This document shows, piece after piece, positions 15,317 to 23,625 of a DNA stretch of 53,825 nucleotides; the first letter of the stretch is position 1; each line of letters starts with the position of its first letter. The translations under genes and the position numbers were made by a program. Origin of the DNA: JAIQFR01 sp041494445 (GTDB taxonomy: Bacteria > Acidobacteriota > Polarisedimenticolia > Polarisedimenticolales > JAIQFR01). The notes below the pieces were generated by a model, which did not search any database, was not told the origin of the DNA, and worked only from the letters and a program-made list of their open reading frames with translations. Location: contig JBGQAU010000009.1 in the NCBI GenBank assembly GCA_041494445.1, positions 1 through 53,825 of the forward strand, in the 5' to 3' direction.

Positions 15317-16516
15317 ATGAACGGCGCTGAAGCGATCGAAAGAGCCAAGGAGCACTTCGGCAAGCTCGTCGCGGAGCAGCTCGAGCGTGTCGAGCGGATG
15401 AAGGCCGCGCACGACTGGGTGGACTACGCGGCCCTCAAGCCGATCGTCATCGGGATCCTCGGAGGCGACGGGATCGGCCCCTCCATCGCCGCCGAGTCCC
15501 GCCGGGTCCTGCAGGTCGTGCTCCGGGAGCAGGTCGCCTCGGGGAAGGTCGAGTTGCGGGACATCGAGGGGCTGACCATCGAGCGGAGGGCCGCCGAGGG
15601 CAAGGCGATTCCCACCGACGTGCTCGCCGAGATCGAGAAGTGCCCCATCCTGCTCAAGGGCCCGACGACCACTCCGCGGAAGGGGGACCCGTGGCCCAAC
15701 GTGGAGAGCGCGAACGTGGCCATGCGCCGCCGCCTGGACCTGTTCGCGAACGTGCGCCCGGTCCGGGTGCCCAAGGAGGGGATCGACTGGATCTTCTTCC
15801 GCGAGAACACGGAAGGGGCGTACGTCCTCGGCTCGAAGGGGGTCAACGTCACCGAGGATCTGGCGTTCGACTTCACCGTGGCGACGACACAGGGATCCGA
15901 GCGCCTCATCCGGCTGGCGTTCGAGCACGCCCACAAGAACGGGATCCCGCGACTGACCTTGGTGACCAAGGCGAACGTGGTCAAGACCACCGACGGCAAG
16001 TTCCTGGAGATCGGCTACCGCGTGGCGAAGGAGTACCCCCGCATCGAGGTGGACGACTGGTACATCGACATCATGACGGCGAAGCTCGTGGATCCGAAGC
16101 GTCGCAGCCAGTTCCGGGTCGTCGTGCTGCCGAACCTCTACGGCGACATCCTCACCGACGAGGCCGCCGAGTTCCAGGGCGGCGTCGGCACGGCGGGCTC
16201 GGCCAACATCGGGAAGCGGTACGCCATGTTCGAGGCGATCCACGGCTCGGCTCCGCGCATGGTCAAGGAAGGCCGGGCGAAGTACGCGGACCCCTGCAGC
16301 ATGGTGCGCGCGGCCGCGCTCCTCGTCGGGCACATCGGGTATCCTCAACAGGCGCGGCGCCTGGAGATGGCTCTCGACGTTTGCGGGCAGTACGAGAGGA
16401 AGCTCGAGATCACGGGACGTCCCACCGGGGCGACCGGCCGCGAGTACTGCGATTACATCCTGGACACGCTGCAGTCCGCCGACCTCGAGAGTCGGTGGGC
16501 GAGCTACCAGCAATGA
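15317..16516 (+). CDS. icd: NAD(P)-dependent isocitrate/isopropylmalate dehydrogenase family, probably isocitrate dehydrogenase
   Basis: The 399-residue protein starts at ATG 15317 with AGGAGG eleven bases upstream. After an N-terminal extension of about 40 residues, the beta-decarboxylating dehydrogenase fold begins at IGILGGDGIGPSI. Substrate-site segments include LLKGPTTTP, DLFANVRPVRVP, DWIFFRENTEGAY and the catalytic Lys in LVTKANVVKTT, and the signature NLYGDILTDEAAEFQGGVG is present. The C-terminal AIHGSAPRMV is the cofactor region. The family also includes isopropylmalate and tartrate dehydrogenases. The adjoining citrate synthase and malate dehydrogenase, and the absence of any leucine gene nearby, favour isocitrate. 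It would make 2-oxoglutarate in the TCA cycle. Confidence 0.85.
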   Translation: MNGAEAIERAKEHFGKLVAEQLERVERMKAAHDWVDYAALKPIVIGILGGDGIGPSIAAESRRVLQVVLREQVASGKVELRDIEGLTIERRAAEGKAIPTDVLAEIEKCPILLKGPTTTPRKGDPWPNVESANVAMRRRLDLFANVRPVRVPKEGIDWIFFRENTEGAYVLGSKGVNVTEDLAFDFTVATTQGSERLIRLAFEHAHKNGIPRLTLVTKANVVKTTDGKFLEIGYRVAKEYPRIEVDDWYIDIMTAKLVDPKRRSQFRVVVLPNLYGDILTDEAAEFQGGVGTAGSANIGKRYAMFEAIHGSAPRMVKEGRAKYADPCSMVRAAALLVGHIGYPQQARRLEMALDVCGQYERKLEITGRPTGATGREYCDYILDTLQSADLESRWASYQQ

Positions 16517-16599
16517 CGCCTTCCGAGCGACCGAGGAGGCCCTTCACCGGCGTCGAGCGGCGGCGCCGGTGTCGGCCCGATCGCTCCTAGGAGGCGTCC

Positions 16600-17889
16600 A
16601 TGGAGGGCACGATGGCACAGTTGCAGGAGAAGCTTCGGGGCAAGATTCCGGCATGGCGCGACAGGATCAAGAACCTGGTCAAGGAGAGCGGCTCGAAGGT
16701 CATCTCGGAGGTGACCGTCGAGCAGTGCTACGGCGGCATGCGGGGCGTCAAGGGGATGGTCTGCGACACCTCGGACGTCCCGCCGGACAAAGGCCTCATC
16801 ATCCGGGGAACGCCGGTCAAGGACCTCGCCGGACGGCTTCCCGAGGAGGTCCTCTACCTGCTCCTCACGGGGGAGCTGCCGGACGCGGCGGCCCTCAAGG
16901 ATCTGCAGGCGGACCTCAACTCGCGCGCGGGGGTTCCGGCCTACGTGTGGAAGGTCCTCGAAGCCATGCCGGACGACTCGCATCCGATGTGCATGTTCGA
17001 CACGGCGGTCCTCGTCATGGAGCGGGAGAGCATCTTCCGCAAGCGGTACGACGAGGGGATGAAGAAGGACGTGTACTGGGAGGCGGCCCTCGAGGACACC
17101 TTGACGCTCCTGTCCCGGCTCCCGGAGGTCGCGGCGGGCGTGTACCGCCTCCGCTACAAGAAGGGCGCGCGGATCCCGCACAACGGGAAGCTCGACTGGG
17201 GCGCCGACTATACGGCGATGCTCGGCCTTCCCGATCCGAAGGGAGAGTTCGCGGAGCTGATGAAGCTGTACCTCGTGCTCCACTCGGACCACGAGGGGGG
17301 TAACGTCTCCGCGTTCACGACCCACACGGTGGGGAGCGCTCTCTCCGACGCCTACTACGCGTTCTCGGCCGGGATGAACGGGCTCGCGGGACCCCTCCAC
17401 GGTCTCGCCAACCAGGAGTGCCTGAAGTGGGTGCTCGACGTTCAGAAGAAGTTCGGCGGCGTGCCGACCCACGAGCAGCTCAAGAACTTCGCCCAGGAGA
17501 CGCTGAATTCCGGGAGGGTGGTGCCCGGTTACGGCCACGCCGTCCTGCGCATCACCGACCCGCGGTTCGACGCGTTCCGGGCCTTCGGAAAGAAGTACAT
17601 GCCGGACGATCCGGTGTTCCAGATCGTGGACCGGGTCTTCGAGATCGTCCCGGAGGTGCTGAAGCAGGTCCAGAAGATCAAGGACCCGTGGCCGAACGTG
17701 GACGCCGGCAGCGGCGCGCTGCTGTACCACTTCGGCATGAAGGAGTTCGACTACTACACGGTCCTGTTCGCCGTGTCGCGCGCGATGGGCGTGCTGTCCC
17801 AGATCGTCATCAACCGGGCGATGGGATCGCCGATCGTGCGGCCGAAGTCGGTGACCACCGACTGGATGGAGAAGACGGTCAAGGCGTAG
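16600..17889 (+). CDS. gltA: Citrate synthase
   Basis: This 429-residue citrate synthase of the longer eukaryote-like type condenses oxaloacetate and acetyl-CoA. Its two active-site His segments are seen in GLAGPLHGLANQECLKW and in PGYGHAVLRITDPRF; the C-terminal substrate region follows (YHFGMKEFDYYTVLFAVSRA). The N-terminal half carries VKGMVCDTSDVPPDKGLIIRG, close to mitochondrial-type enzymes. GGAGG lies upstream of the ATG at 16600. It sits between the isocitrate dehydrogenase gene (83-base gap) and malate dehydrogenase (88-base gap containing a strong hairpin). Confidence 0.95.
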   Translation: MEGTMAQLQEKLRGKIPAWRDRIKNLVKESGSKVISEVTVEQCYGGMRGVKGMVCDTSDVPPDKGLIIRGTPVKDLAGRLPEEVLYLLLTGELPDAAALKDLQADLNSRAGVPAYVWKVLEAMPDDSHPMCMFDTAVLVMERESIFRKRYDEGMKKDVYWEAALEDTLTLLSRLPEVAAGVYRLRYKKGARIPHNGKLDWGADYTAMLGLPDPKGEFAELMKLYLVLHSDHEGGNVSAFTTHTVGSALSDAYYAFSAGMNGLAGPLHGLANQECLKWVLDVQKKFGGVPTHEQLKNFAQETLNSGRVVPGYGHAVLRITDPRFDAFRAFGKKYMPDDPVFQIVDRVFEIVPEVLKQVQKIKDPWPNVDAGSGALLYHFGMKEFDYYTVLFAVSRAMGVLSQIVINRAMGSPIVRPKSVTTDWMEKTVKA

Positions 17890-17910
17890 GAAGAGAATCG
17901 GTACTTGCGA

Positions 17911-17939
17911 AAGGGGGCGGGTGTTCCGCCCGCCCCCTT
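17911..17939 (+). terminator. 11-bp GC hairpin between citrate synthase and malate dehydrogenase
   Basis: AAGGGGGCGGG and CCCGCCCCCTT form a perfect 11-bp stem with a 7-base loop, 21 bases after the citrate synthase stop. There is no U-run beyond the TT of the stem. It may lower read-through into malate dehydrogenase or protect the upstream message from decay. Confidence 0.6.
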
Positions 17940-17977
17940 CGCTCCGCGGCGACCGCCGCTGGGCGAGGAGGATCACC

Positions 17978-18931
17978 ATGCTGTCGAAGATCGGCGTCGT
18001 CGGAGGCGGCAACATCGGCGGAGTCCTGGCCCAGGAGATCGCCCGCAGAAGGCTGGCGCGCTCCGTGGGTCTCGTGGACATCGCCCCGCCCGACCTGGCC
18101 AAGGGCAAGTGCCTCGACATCGCGGAGGGGACGCCCATCCTGCGCACGGAGGTCAAGCTGGCCGGCGGGAGGGAATACGACGTGCTGGCGGGATCGGAGA
18201 TCGTGATCAACACCGCGGGCGTGCCGCGCAAGCCGCGGCCGGACGGGACCGTCCCGTCCCGGGAAGAGCTGCTGGCGACGAACATCAAGATCACCGACGC
18301 CGTCGCCGAGGGTATCTCCCGCTTCTGCCCCGCCGCCACGATCATCTCCATCGCCAACCCGCTCGACGCCATCGTCTACCGGCTCTACAAGAAGCTGTCC
18401 CCGCCGAAGGCGAAGATCATGGGGATGGCGGGCGTGCTGGACTCCTCCCGCTACCGCTACTTCGTGGCGGAGGCGGTGGGGGTCAGTGTGGACAACGTCG
18501 AGGCGCTGGTTCTCGGCGGCCACGGCGACGACATGGTGCCCGTGCGCTCCTGCTGCCGCGTGGCGGGGATGCCGGTCGGGAAGTTCCTGTCGGCCGAGAC
18601 CCTGGAGGCCATCGAGAAGCGGGTCCGCGGGGCGGGGGCCGAGGTCGTGAAGCTGCTCGGGGTCGGGTCGGCGTTCGCGTCACCCGCATGGTCCGCCCTG
18701 GAGATGACCGAGGCGATCGCGTTCGACCGGAAGAAGATCCTCCCGGTCTGCGCCCTCCTGGACGGCGAGTACGGCGTCAAGGGGATGTTCATCGGCGTTC
18801 CCTGCGTGCTCGGCGCCGCGGGGATCGAGAAGATCATCGAGGTGGACCTGACCGACGCCGAGAAGGCGATGTTCCAGAAGTCGGTCACCTCGGTGACGAA
18901 TTCCAGCGCCGAGGTGGACCGGATGGCCTGA
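17978..18931 (+). CDS. mdh: Malate dehydrogenase (lactate dehydrogenase-like)
   Basis: This 317-residue NAD-dependent dehydrogenase has the nucleotide-binding loop GVVGGGNIGGVLA at the N terminus, the NTAGVPRKP segment, SIANPLDAIVY, and the proton-relay His in VLGGHGDDMVPV. The start at ATG 17978 has GAGGAGG in front of it. Compared with the common KPGMSRDDLL, the substrate loop reads KPRPDGTVPSREELL, a two- to three-residue insertion, so substrate preference deserves care. Its neighbours, citrate synthase and isocitrate dehydrogenase, support oxidation of malate in the TCA cycle. Confidence 0.9.
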   Translation: MLSKIGVVGGGNIGGVLAQEIARRRLARSVGLVDIAPPDLAKGKCLDIAEGTPILRTEVKLAGGREYDVLAGSEIVINTAGVPRKPRPDGTVPSREELLATNIKITDAVAEGISRFCPAATIISIANPLDAIVYRLYKKLSPPKAKIMGMAGVLDSSRYRYFVAEAVGVSVDNVEALVLGGHGDDMVPVRSCCRVAGMPVGKFLSAETLEAIEKRVRGAGAEVVKLLGVGSAFASPAWSALEMTEAIAFDRKKILPVCALLDGEYGVKGMFIGVPCVLGAAGIEKIIEVDLTDAEKAMFQKSVTSVTNSSAEVDRMA

Positions 18932-18963
18932 TCCCGGCTCTCCGCCGGGTGGGACGCGGACGG

Positions 18964-18987
18964 CGGGCGGGGGCGAGGCCCCGCCCG
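18964..18987 (+). terminator. GC-rich hairpin after malate dehydrogenase
   Basis: CGGGCGGGG and CCCCGCCCG form a perfect 9-bp stem with a 6-base loop, 32 bases after the stop. No U-run follows; it is probably the end of the TCA gene cluster. Confidence 0.5.
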
Positions 18988-19056
18988 GCGCGTTAGTTGC
19001 TGCCATTCCGTGCCTCCTTACTCCGTTGGAGGCGGGCAATCCCCGGCGGTTTTGGG

Positions 19057-19062
19057 TACAAT
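19057..19062 (+). promoter_or_regulatory. Possible -10 element before the hydroxyacyl-CoA dehydrogenase
   Basis: TACAAT, one base off consensus, lies 84 bases before the ATG within GC-rich DNA. No matching -35 is seen. Confidence 0.3.
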
Positions 19063-19146
19063 CCGCGGACCGGAAGCAGCGTCTCCAACCGGAGGACGGA
19101 CGCCAAGGCGCGCCGACCTTCCAGGACCTGAGAAGGACGGGCATCC

Positions 19147-20040
19147 ATGGAGCTCCACAAGCTGGGGATCGTGGGCGGAGGGATGATGGGGCGGTCCATC
19201 GCCGAGAAGGTCGCGGCGGCGGGCATCCAGGTGATCGTCCAGGAGGTCTCGGACGAGCTGGCGGAGAAGGCCCACACGGCGCTGGTCTCGTCCCTGGACG
19301 AGGAGCTCCGCAAGTGGGGGATCACCGCCTCGGAAAAGAAGGTGATCCTGGGCCGGATCGGATTCGTGTCGGACGTGAATCTCCTCGCCGCGGCCGACAT
19401 GATCATCGAGACGGTGACCGAGGACCTCGAGGCGAAGAAGCGGGTGATGGCGGAGCTGGGAGGGATCTGCCCCCCCGGCGTCATCTTCATCACGAACACG
19501 TCGACTCTCAGCATCACGGAGATCGCGGCCGCCTCGGGAAGGGCCGACCGGGTGATCGGGCTCCACTTCCTCCCGCCCGTGAGCCGCAATCCGATCGTCG
19601 AGGTGGTGCGGGGAATCGAGACGTCGAAAGAGACCTACGCGACGGCCATGGAGCTCGCGAAGGTCCTGGACAAGACCGCGATCGAGGTGTTCGAGTACCC
19701 CGGGTTCGTCGCGACGCGGTCCATCGTGCCGCTCCTCAACGAGGCGATGTTCATCGTCATGGAGGGTGTCGCGAGCGCCGAGGACGTTGACCTCGCGCTG
19801 AAGCTGGGGTACCAGTTCCAGATGGGGCCGCTCGAGTACTGCGATCGCATCGGCCTCGACAAGGTCATGGCCTGGATGGAGCACCTGTTCCGCGAGCTGG
19901 GGGACGTCAAGTACCGTCCCTGCCCGCTCCTGCGGAAGCTCGTGCGCGCGGGTCACCTCGGGCGCGGCACCGGCCGCGGCTTCTTCGCGTGGGAGGGTCG
20001 CCAGCGGATTCCATCGGCCAGGACGGAGGCGGCGCGATGA
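19147..20040 (+). CDS. 3-hydroxyacyl-CoA (3-hydroxybutyryl-CoA-like) dehydrogenase
   Basis: The 297-residue protein has an N-terminal NAD fold (GIVGGGMMGRSIAEKVA) and a C-terminal helical domain (EYPGFVATRSIVPLLNEA, then FQMGPLEYCDRIGLD), the layout and length of 3-hydroxybutyryl-CoA dehydrogenase. The catalytic His is present in IGLHFLPPVSRNPIVEV, but the usual HFFNPVP reads HFLPPVS, so the residue normally Asn after it is Pro; the substrate may differ from the classical one. The stop overlaps the acetate kinase start (ATGA), so the two are translated together. This suggests a pathway ending in an acyl-CoA/acyl-phosphate energy step. Confidence 0.88.
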   Translation: MELHKLGIVGGGMMGRSIAEKVAAAGIQVIVQEVSDELAEKAHTALVSSLDEELRKWGITASEKKVILGRIGFVSDVNLLAAADMIIETVTEDLEAKKRVMAELGGICPPGVIFITNTSTLSITEIAAASGRADRVIGLHFLPPVSRNPIVEVVRGIETSKETYATAMELAKVLDKTAIEVFEYPGFVATRSIVPLLNEAMFIVMEGVASAEDVDLALKLGYQFQMGPLEYCDRIGLDKVMAWMEHLFRELGDVKYRPCPLLRKLVRAGHLGRGTGRGFFAWEGRQRIPSARTEAAR

Positions 20041-21266
20041 AGGTCCTGGTGCTCAACTGCGGATCCTCCTCGGTCAAGTACCAGCTGGTGGAGACCACCC
20101 TGGACCTGATCAAGACGAACTCCGACCGCGCCATCGCCCGCGGCTCGGTGGAGCGGATCGGGACCTCGAGCGCGATCCACACGTACAAGTCCGAGGGAGC
20201 GGAGAAGACCTCGGAGGTCAAGGAGATCCTGGAGCACCGGGTCGCGATCGCCGACATCATCCGGACGCTGACGCTCCCGGGAAAGGGCGTGCTCAAGGAC
20301 GCGAGCGAGATCGGCGCGATCGGCCACCGGATGGTCCACGGCGGCGAGAAGTTCGCCCGATCGGTCCTGATCGACGACGAGGTGATCCGGCAGATCGAGG
20401 AGTGCTCCGAGCTGGCGCCGCTCCACAACCCGCACAACCTGAGGGGGTACCACGCCGCGCGGCAGATCCTGCCGGGCGTGCCGCACGCCGCGGTGTTCGA
20501 TACCGCGTACCATCAGACGATGCCGCCCGTGGCCTACCTCTACGGGCTCCCGTACGTCCTCTACGTGCGCCACGCCATCCGGCGTTACGGCTTCCACGGG
20601 ACGTCGCACCGCTTCGTCGGCTGGCGGTCGCAGGCGATCCTCGGCCGACGCCGGGAGGAGACGCGCCTCATCACCTGCCACCTCGGGAACGGGGCCAGCG
20701 TCTGCGCCATCGACCACGGCAAGTCCGTGGACACCTCGATGGGATTCACGCCGCTCGAGGGGCTCCTCATGGGGAGCCGCTGCGGCGACCTGGACCCGGC
20801 GGTGCTCTTCTACATCATGCACAAGGAGGAGCTGACCGAGTACCAGCTCACGACCATGCTCAACAAGCACTCGGGGCTGTACGGGGTCTCCGGGGTGTCG
20901 AACGACATGCGGGACGTCCTGGCGGAGGAGGCCAAGGGGAACGAGCGCGCGCGTCTGGCGGCGGACATGTTTTGCTACCGCCTGCGCAAGTACATCGCCG
21001 CGTACGCCGCGGTCATGGGCGGGGCGGACGCCGTGATCTTCACCGGCGGGATCGGCGAGAACGCCGCCGCGATCCGCGAGCGCACGGTCCGAGGGCTGGG
21101 GTTCGCTGGGATCCTGCTCGATCCGGAGCGGAACGCGGCGACGGTGGGGGGAAAGGAAGGGGAGATCTCCCCGGCGGGCGCCCCGGTCAAGGTGCTCGTG
21201 ATCCCGACCAACGAGGAGTTGATCATCGCCCGCGACGCGCTCCGCCTGATCGAGGGCGTGCTGTAG
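20037..21266 (+). CDS. ackA: Acetate kinase
   Basis: This 409-residue ASKHA-fold kinase interconverts acetyl phosphate plus ADP with acetate plus ATP. N-terminal VLVLNCGSSSVKYQLVE, IGHRMVHGGEKF, the central FHGTSHRFV with TCHLGNGASVCAI, GVSGVSNDMRDV and the C-terminal adenine-site FTGGIGENAAAIRERT are all present. The ATG at 20037 overlaps the previous stop by four bases. No phosphotransacetylase gene is in the window. The protein has the usual length for the family. Confidence 0.95.
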   Translation: MKVLVLNCGSSSVKYQLVETTLDLIKTNSDRAIARGSVERIGTSSAIHTYKSEGAEKTSEVKEILEHRVAIADIIRTLTLPGKGVLKDASEIGAIGHRMVHGGEKFARSVLIDDEVIRQIEECSELAPLHNPHNLRGYHAARQILPGVPHAAVFDTAYHQTMPPVAYLYGLPYVLYVRHAIRRYGFHGTSHRFVGWRSQAILGRRREETRLITCHLGNGASVCAIDHGKSVDTSMGFTPLEGLLMGSRCGDLDPAVLFYIMHKEELTEYQLTTMLNKHSGLYGVSGVSNDMRDVLAEEAKGNERARLAADMFCYRLRKYIAAYAAVMGGADAVIFTGGIGENAAAIRERTVRGLGFAGILLDPERNAATVGGKEGEISPAGAPVKVLVIPTNEELIIARDALRLIEGVL

Positions 21267-21313
21267 TCGGGGACCCCCGAAGGTCAGACGGCCAGGAGCG
21301 CCTCCTCCGCTTG

Positions 21314-21322
21314 TGCTATTTT
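21314..21322 (+). promoter_or_regulatory. Extended -10 before the TPM-domain gene pair
   Basis: TGCTATTTT is a TGnTATTTT extended -10 element, 46 bases before the ATG at 21369 and isolated in GC-rich sequence; there is no clear -35. Confidence 0.45.
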
Positions 21323-21368
21323 CGGCCGGGCCTCGTTCCACGGGCCGCACGCCGGGAGGAACCGCGCG

Positions 21369-22025
21369 ATGAAGGTGAGTCGGGTGTTTTCGCCGGAGGA
21401 CCTCCGTCGGGTCGAAGAGTCGGTCCGCGAGACGGAGAAACGGACGTCGGGCGAGATCGTCCCGTTCGTCGTCGAGCGGTCGTACGGGTACGCGGACGCG
21501 ACCTGGCGGGCCTCGACGCTCGGCGCGCTGCTCGCAGCCGTCGGTGCCGCGGCGGCGGCCCACGCCGTCGAGTTCTGGGGCGTGCCTCTTCCTCTCTGGA
21601 TCGCGGGTCCGGCGGTGCTGGGCGCGGGGATCGGTTTCCTCGCGTGCGAGTCGCTCCCTCCCCTGAAGCGTTTTCTGATCCCCGGAAGCGTTCTGGGAGA
21701 GCGGGTCCACGAGCGGGCCGCGCAGGCGTTCCTCTCCGAGGAGGTCTTCGCGACGCGCGACAGGACCGGCGTGCTGATCTTCCTCTCCCTGTTCGAGCGC
21801 CGAGTCGTCGTGATGGGCGACAAGGGGATCGCGGCCAAGGTCCGGCAGGAAGAGTGGGACGGGATCATCTCGGGGGTCGTGCGCGGGATGCGGGAGGGGA
21901 AGCCGGGGGACGCCCTGGTGGCCGCGGTCCGGGAGTGCGGCGGGTTGCTCGAGCACCACGGCGTCGCCGTCCGCCCCGACGACCGGGACGAGCTTGGGGA
22001 CGAGCTCAGGATCGGGAAGCCCTGA
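21369..22025 (+). CDS. Membrane-anchored TPM-domain protein
   Basis: This 218-residue protein of the TPM (DUF477, YgcG/Psb32-like) family begins with FSPEDLRRVEESVRETEKRTSGEIVPFVVERS and has two hydrophobic segments in the middle (about 55-75 and 80-100). A C-terminal TPM half includes DRTGVLIFLSLFERRVVVMGDKGI. The split of the TPM domain around membrane helices is the form seen in many tandem TPM pairs. Two bases separate its stop from the next TPM gene, so they form an operon. Family members are thought to act in membrane protein maintenance or weak phosphatase activity; the role here is unproven. Confidence 0.8.
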   Translation: MKVSRVFSPEDLRRVEESVRETEKRTSGEIVPFVVERSYGYADATWRASTLGALLAAVGAAAAAHAVEFWGVPLPLWIAGPAVLGAGIGFLACESLPPLKRFLIPGSVLGERVHERAAQAFLSEEVFATRDRTGVLIFLSLFERRVVVMGDKGIAAKVRQEEWDGIISGVVRGMREGKPGDALVAAVRECGGLLEHHGVAVRPDDRDELGDELRIGKP

Positions 22026-22027
22026 CC

Positions 22028-22945
22028 ATGAGGCGGCGGGCCACCCGTCTCCTCTCCGCGCTCGTGGCCCTCGGCGCTCTGGCGTCGGGCGCCGCGGCGA
22101 TCGAGGTCCCCTACCTGACCGGCCGCGTCAACGACTACGCCGGGATGATTCCCGAGGAGGCGCGCGAGCGGATCGAGCGGAGGCTCGAGCGGTACGAGAA
22201 GGAGACGACGAACCAGGTCGCGGTGCTGACCGTGCAGTCTCTCGAAGGGGAGTCCATCGAGGACTTCTCGATGAAGGTCGCCGGGACCTGGAAGCTCGGG
22301 CGCAAGGCGAAGGACAACGGGGTGCTGCTCCTGATCGCCAGGGATGACCGGAAGATGCGGCTCGAGGTCGGCTACGGCCTCGAGGGGACCCTGACCGACG
22401 CCCTCTGCCGGAGGATCCTGGACGGTGTCGTGAGGCCGAGGCTCAAGGGCGGAGATTACGGCGGGGGCGTCGAGTCGGGGGTGGACGCGGTGATCGCGGC
22501 GCTCGGCGGGCAGGCGATCCCCGAGGCGCCGTCGGGACTCATGGCCCGCGCGCCCGCGGTTCCCTGGTTCGTCCGGCTCGCGGGGCTGTCGGTCTTCGTG
22601 GTGGTGATCGGCTTGTTCTCGCTCCTCGCGGTCCTGGGCCCCGGCTTCTTCGGGTGGTTCCTGTACCTTTTCCTGGTCCCGTTCTACGCCGCGTTTCCTT
22701 CGGTCCTGATCCACCCGAAGGTGGGAGCGTTGCTCACCTCGTGCTGGCTGCTCGGCCTACCGATCGCGAGGATCTTCCTCCACCGGTCGGATGCGGGAAA
22801 GTCGTTCCTCGTGAGGCATCCGGGGCTCGTCGCGTTCGCGGCGTCCGGGGTGCGAGGGCACGGCGGCGGCGGGCGGGGCGGTTCATCGGGCTTCTCGGGC
22901 GGGGGCGGGAGCTTCGGGGGCGGCGGCGCCTCGAGCGGGTGGTGA
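22028..22945 (+). CDS. Secreted/membrane TPM-domain protein with Gly-rich tail
   Basis: The protein has 305 residues: signal peptide (about 1-24, ending GAAA), a complete TPM domain from VPYLTGRVNDYAGMIPEEA through DNGVLLLIARDDRKMRLEVGYGLEGTL, two or three transmembrane segments (about 185-235), and a C-terminal Gly/Ser-rich tail (GGGGRGGSSGFSGGGGSFGG) typical of YgcG-like proteins. The tail often ends in GGGxSGxW, as here (GGGGASSGW). It lies two bases after the first TPM gene and 15 bases before marC, giving a three-gene membrane-protein operon. Confidence 0.88.
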   Translation: MRRRATRLLSALVALGALASGAAAIEVPYLTGRVNDYAGMIPEEARERIERRLERYEKETTNQVAVLTVQSLEGESIEDFSMKVAGTWKLGRKAKDNGVLLLIARDDRKMRLEVGYGLEGTLTDALCRRILDGVVRPRLKGGDYGGGVESGVDAVIAALGGQAIPEAPSGLMARAPAVPWFVRLAGLSVFVVVIGLFSLLAVLGPGFFGWFLYLFLVPFYAAFPSVLIHPKVGALLTSCWLLGLPIARIFLHRSDAGKSFLVRHPGLVAFAASGVRGHGGGGRGGSSGFSGGGGSFGGGGASSGW

Positions 22946-22960
22946 GGTGGAGCGGGAGCG

Positions 22961-23593
22961 ATGAAGCCGTCGCTGTTCGCCGGCATGGTGGTCAACCTGT
23001 TCCTGATCGTGGACCCGATCGGGCTGATGCCGCTTTTCGCGGCGATCACGAGGAGCGACACCGCCGCTCGGCGCCGGCGGATGATCCGGCGCGCGATCGT
23101 GATCGCGTTCCTGGTGCTCGCGTTCTTCGCGGTGGTCGGGAAGTACGTCCTGGACTATTTCAACGTGAGCATCGCGGCGGTCCGGATCGCCGGGGGGATC
23201 CTTCTCTTCGCGATCGGCCTCGAGATGCTCTACGGACGGATCTCCCGCACGGAGACCACGGAGCCGGAGGAGGCGGAAGCCGCGGAGAAGGAGGACGTCA
23301 GCGTGACGCCGCTCGCGATCCCGCTCCTGGCGGGACCCGGGAGCATCGCGGCGGCCGTGCTGTTCTCCGGCACCTTCGAGGGGACCTGGGGAGCGCTGAT
23401 GGTGATCGGCGCGCTGGCGATCGTGATGCTCCTGAGCTGGCTCCTGCTGAGCCTGACGGACGAGATGCTCCGGGTCCTCGGCCAGATCGGAGTCAAGGTG
23501 ATCGCCCGGGTCATGGGGCTGCTCCTGCTCTTCGTGGCCACCCAGTTCGTCGTGGACGGGATCCGCGCCACCGGGGTGCTGGCCGGCAAGTAG
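22961..23593 (+). CDS. marC: MarC family integral membrane protein
   Basis: This 210-residue, six-helix membrane protein of the UPF0056/MarC family has the N-terminal LFLIVDPIGLMPLFAAIT (the family's DPxGxxP block), IAGGILLFAIGLEMLYG and VTPLAIPLLAGPGSIAAAV (the second inverted DPxG-like repeat). The charged loop between helices 3 and 4 (TETTEPEEAEAAEKED) is cytoplasmic. The family's transport role is unproven; the name MarC is historical. A good ribosome site (GGAGCGGGAG) precedes the ATG. Confidence 0.9.
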   Translation: MKPSLFAGMVVNLFLIVDPIGLMPLFAAITRSDTAARRRRMIRRAIVIAFLVLAFFAVVGKYVLDYFNVSIAAVRIAGGILLFAIGLEMLYGRISRTETTEPEEAEAAEKEDVSVTPLAIPLLAGPGSIAAAVLFSGTFEGTWGALMVIGALAIVMLLSWLLLSLTDEMLRVLGQIGVKVIARVMGLLLLFVATQFVVDGIRATGVLAGK

Positions 23594-23625
23594 CGGCCTC
23601 CGCCGGCCTCACGGCGAGCGGCGGA

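Noticed and set aside
21267..21280. Short hairpin after acetate kinase (TCGGG, 4-base loop, CCCGA)
   Set aside because: Only 5 bp and no U-run; too weak to call in GC-rich DNA.
19953..21959. A minus-strand frame of about 670 codons opposite acetate kinase
   Set aside because: Low-complexity shadow of ackA and the TPM gene, with no ribosome site or family similarity.
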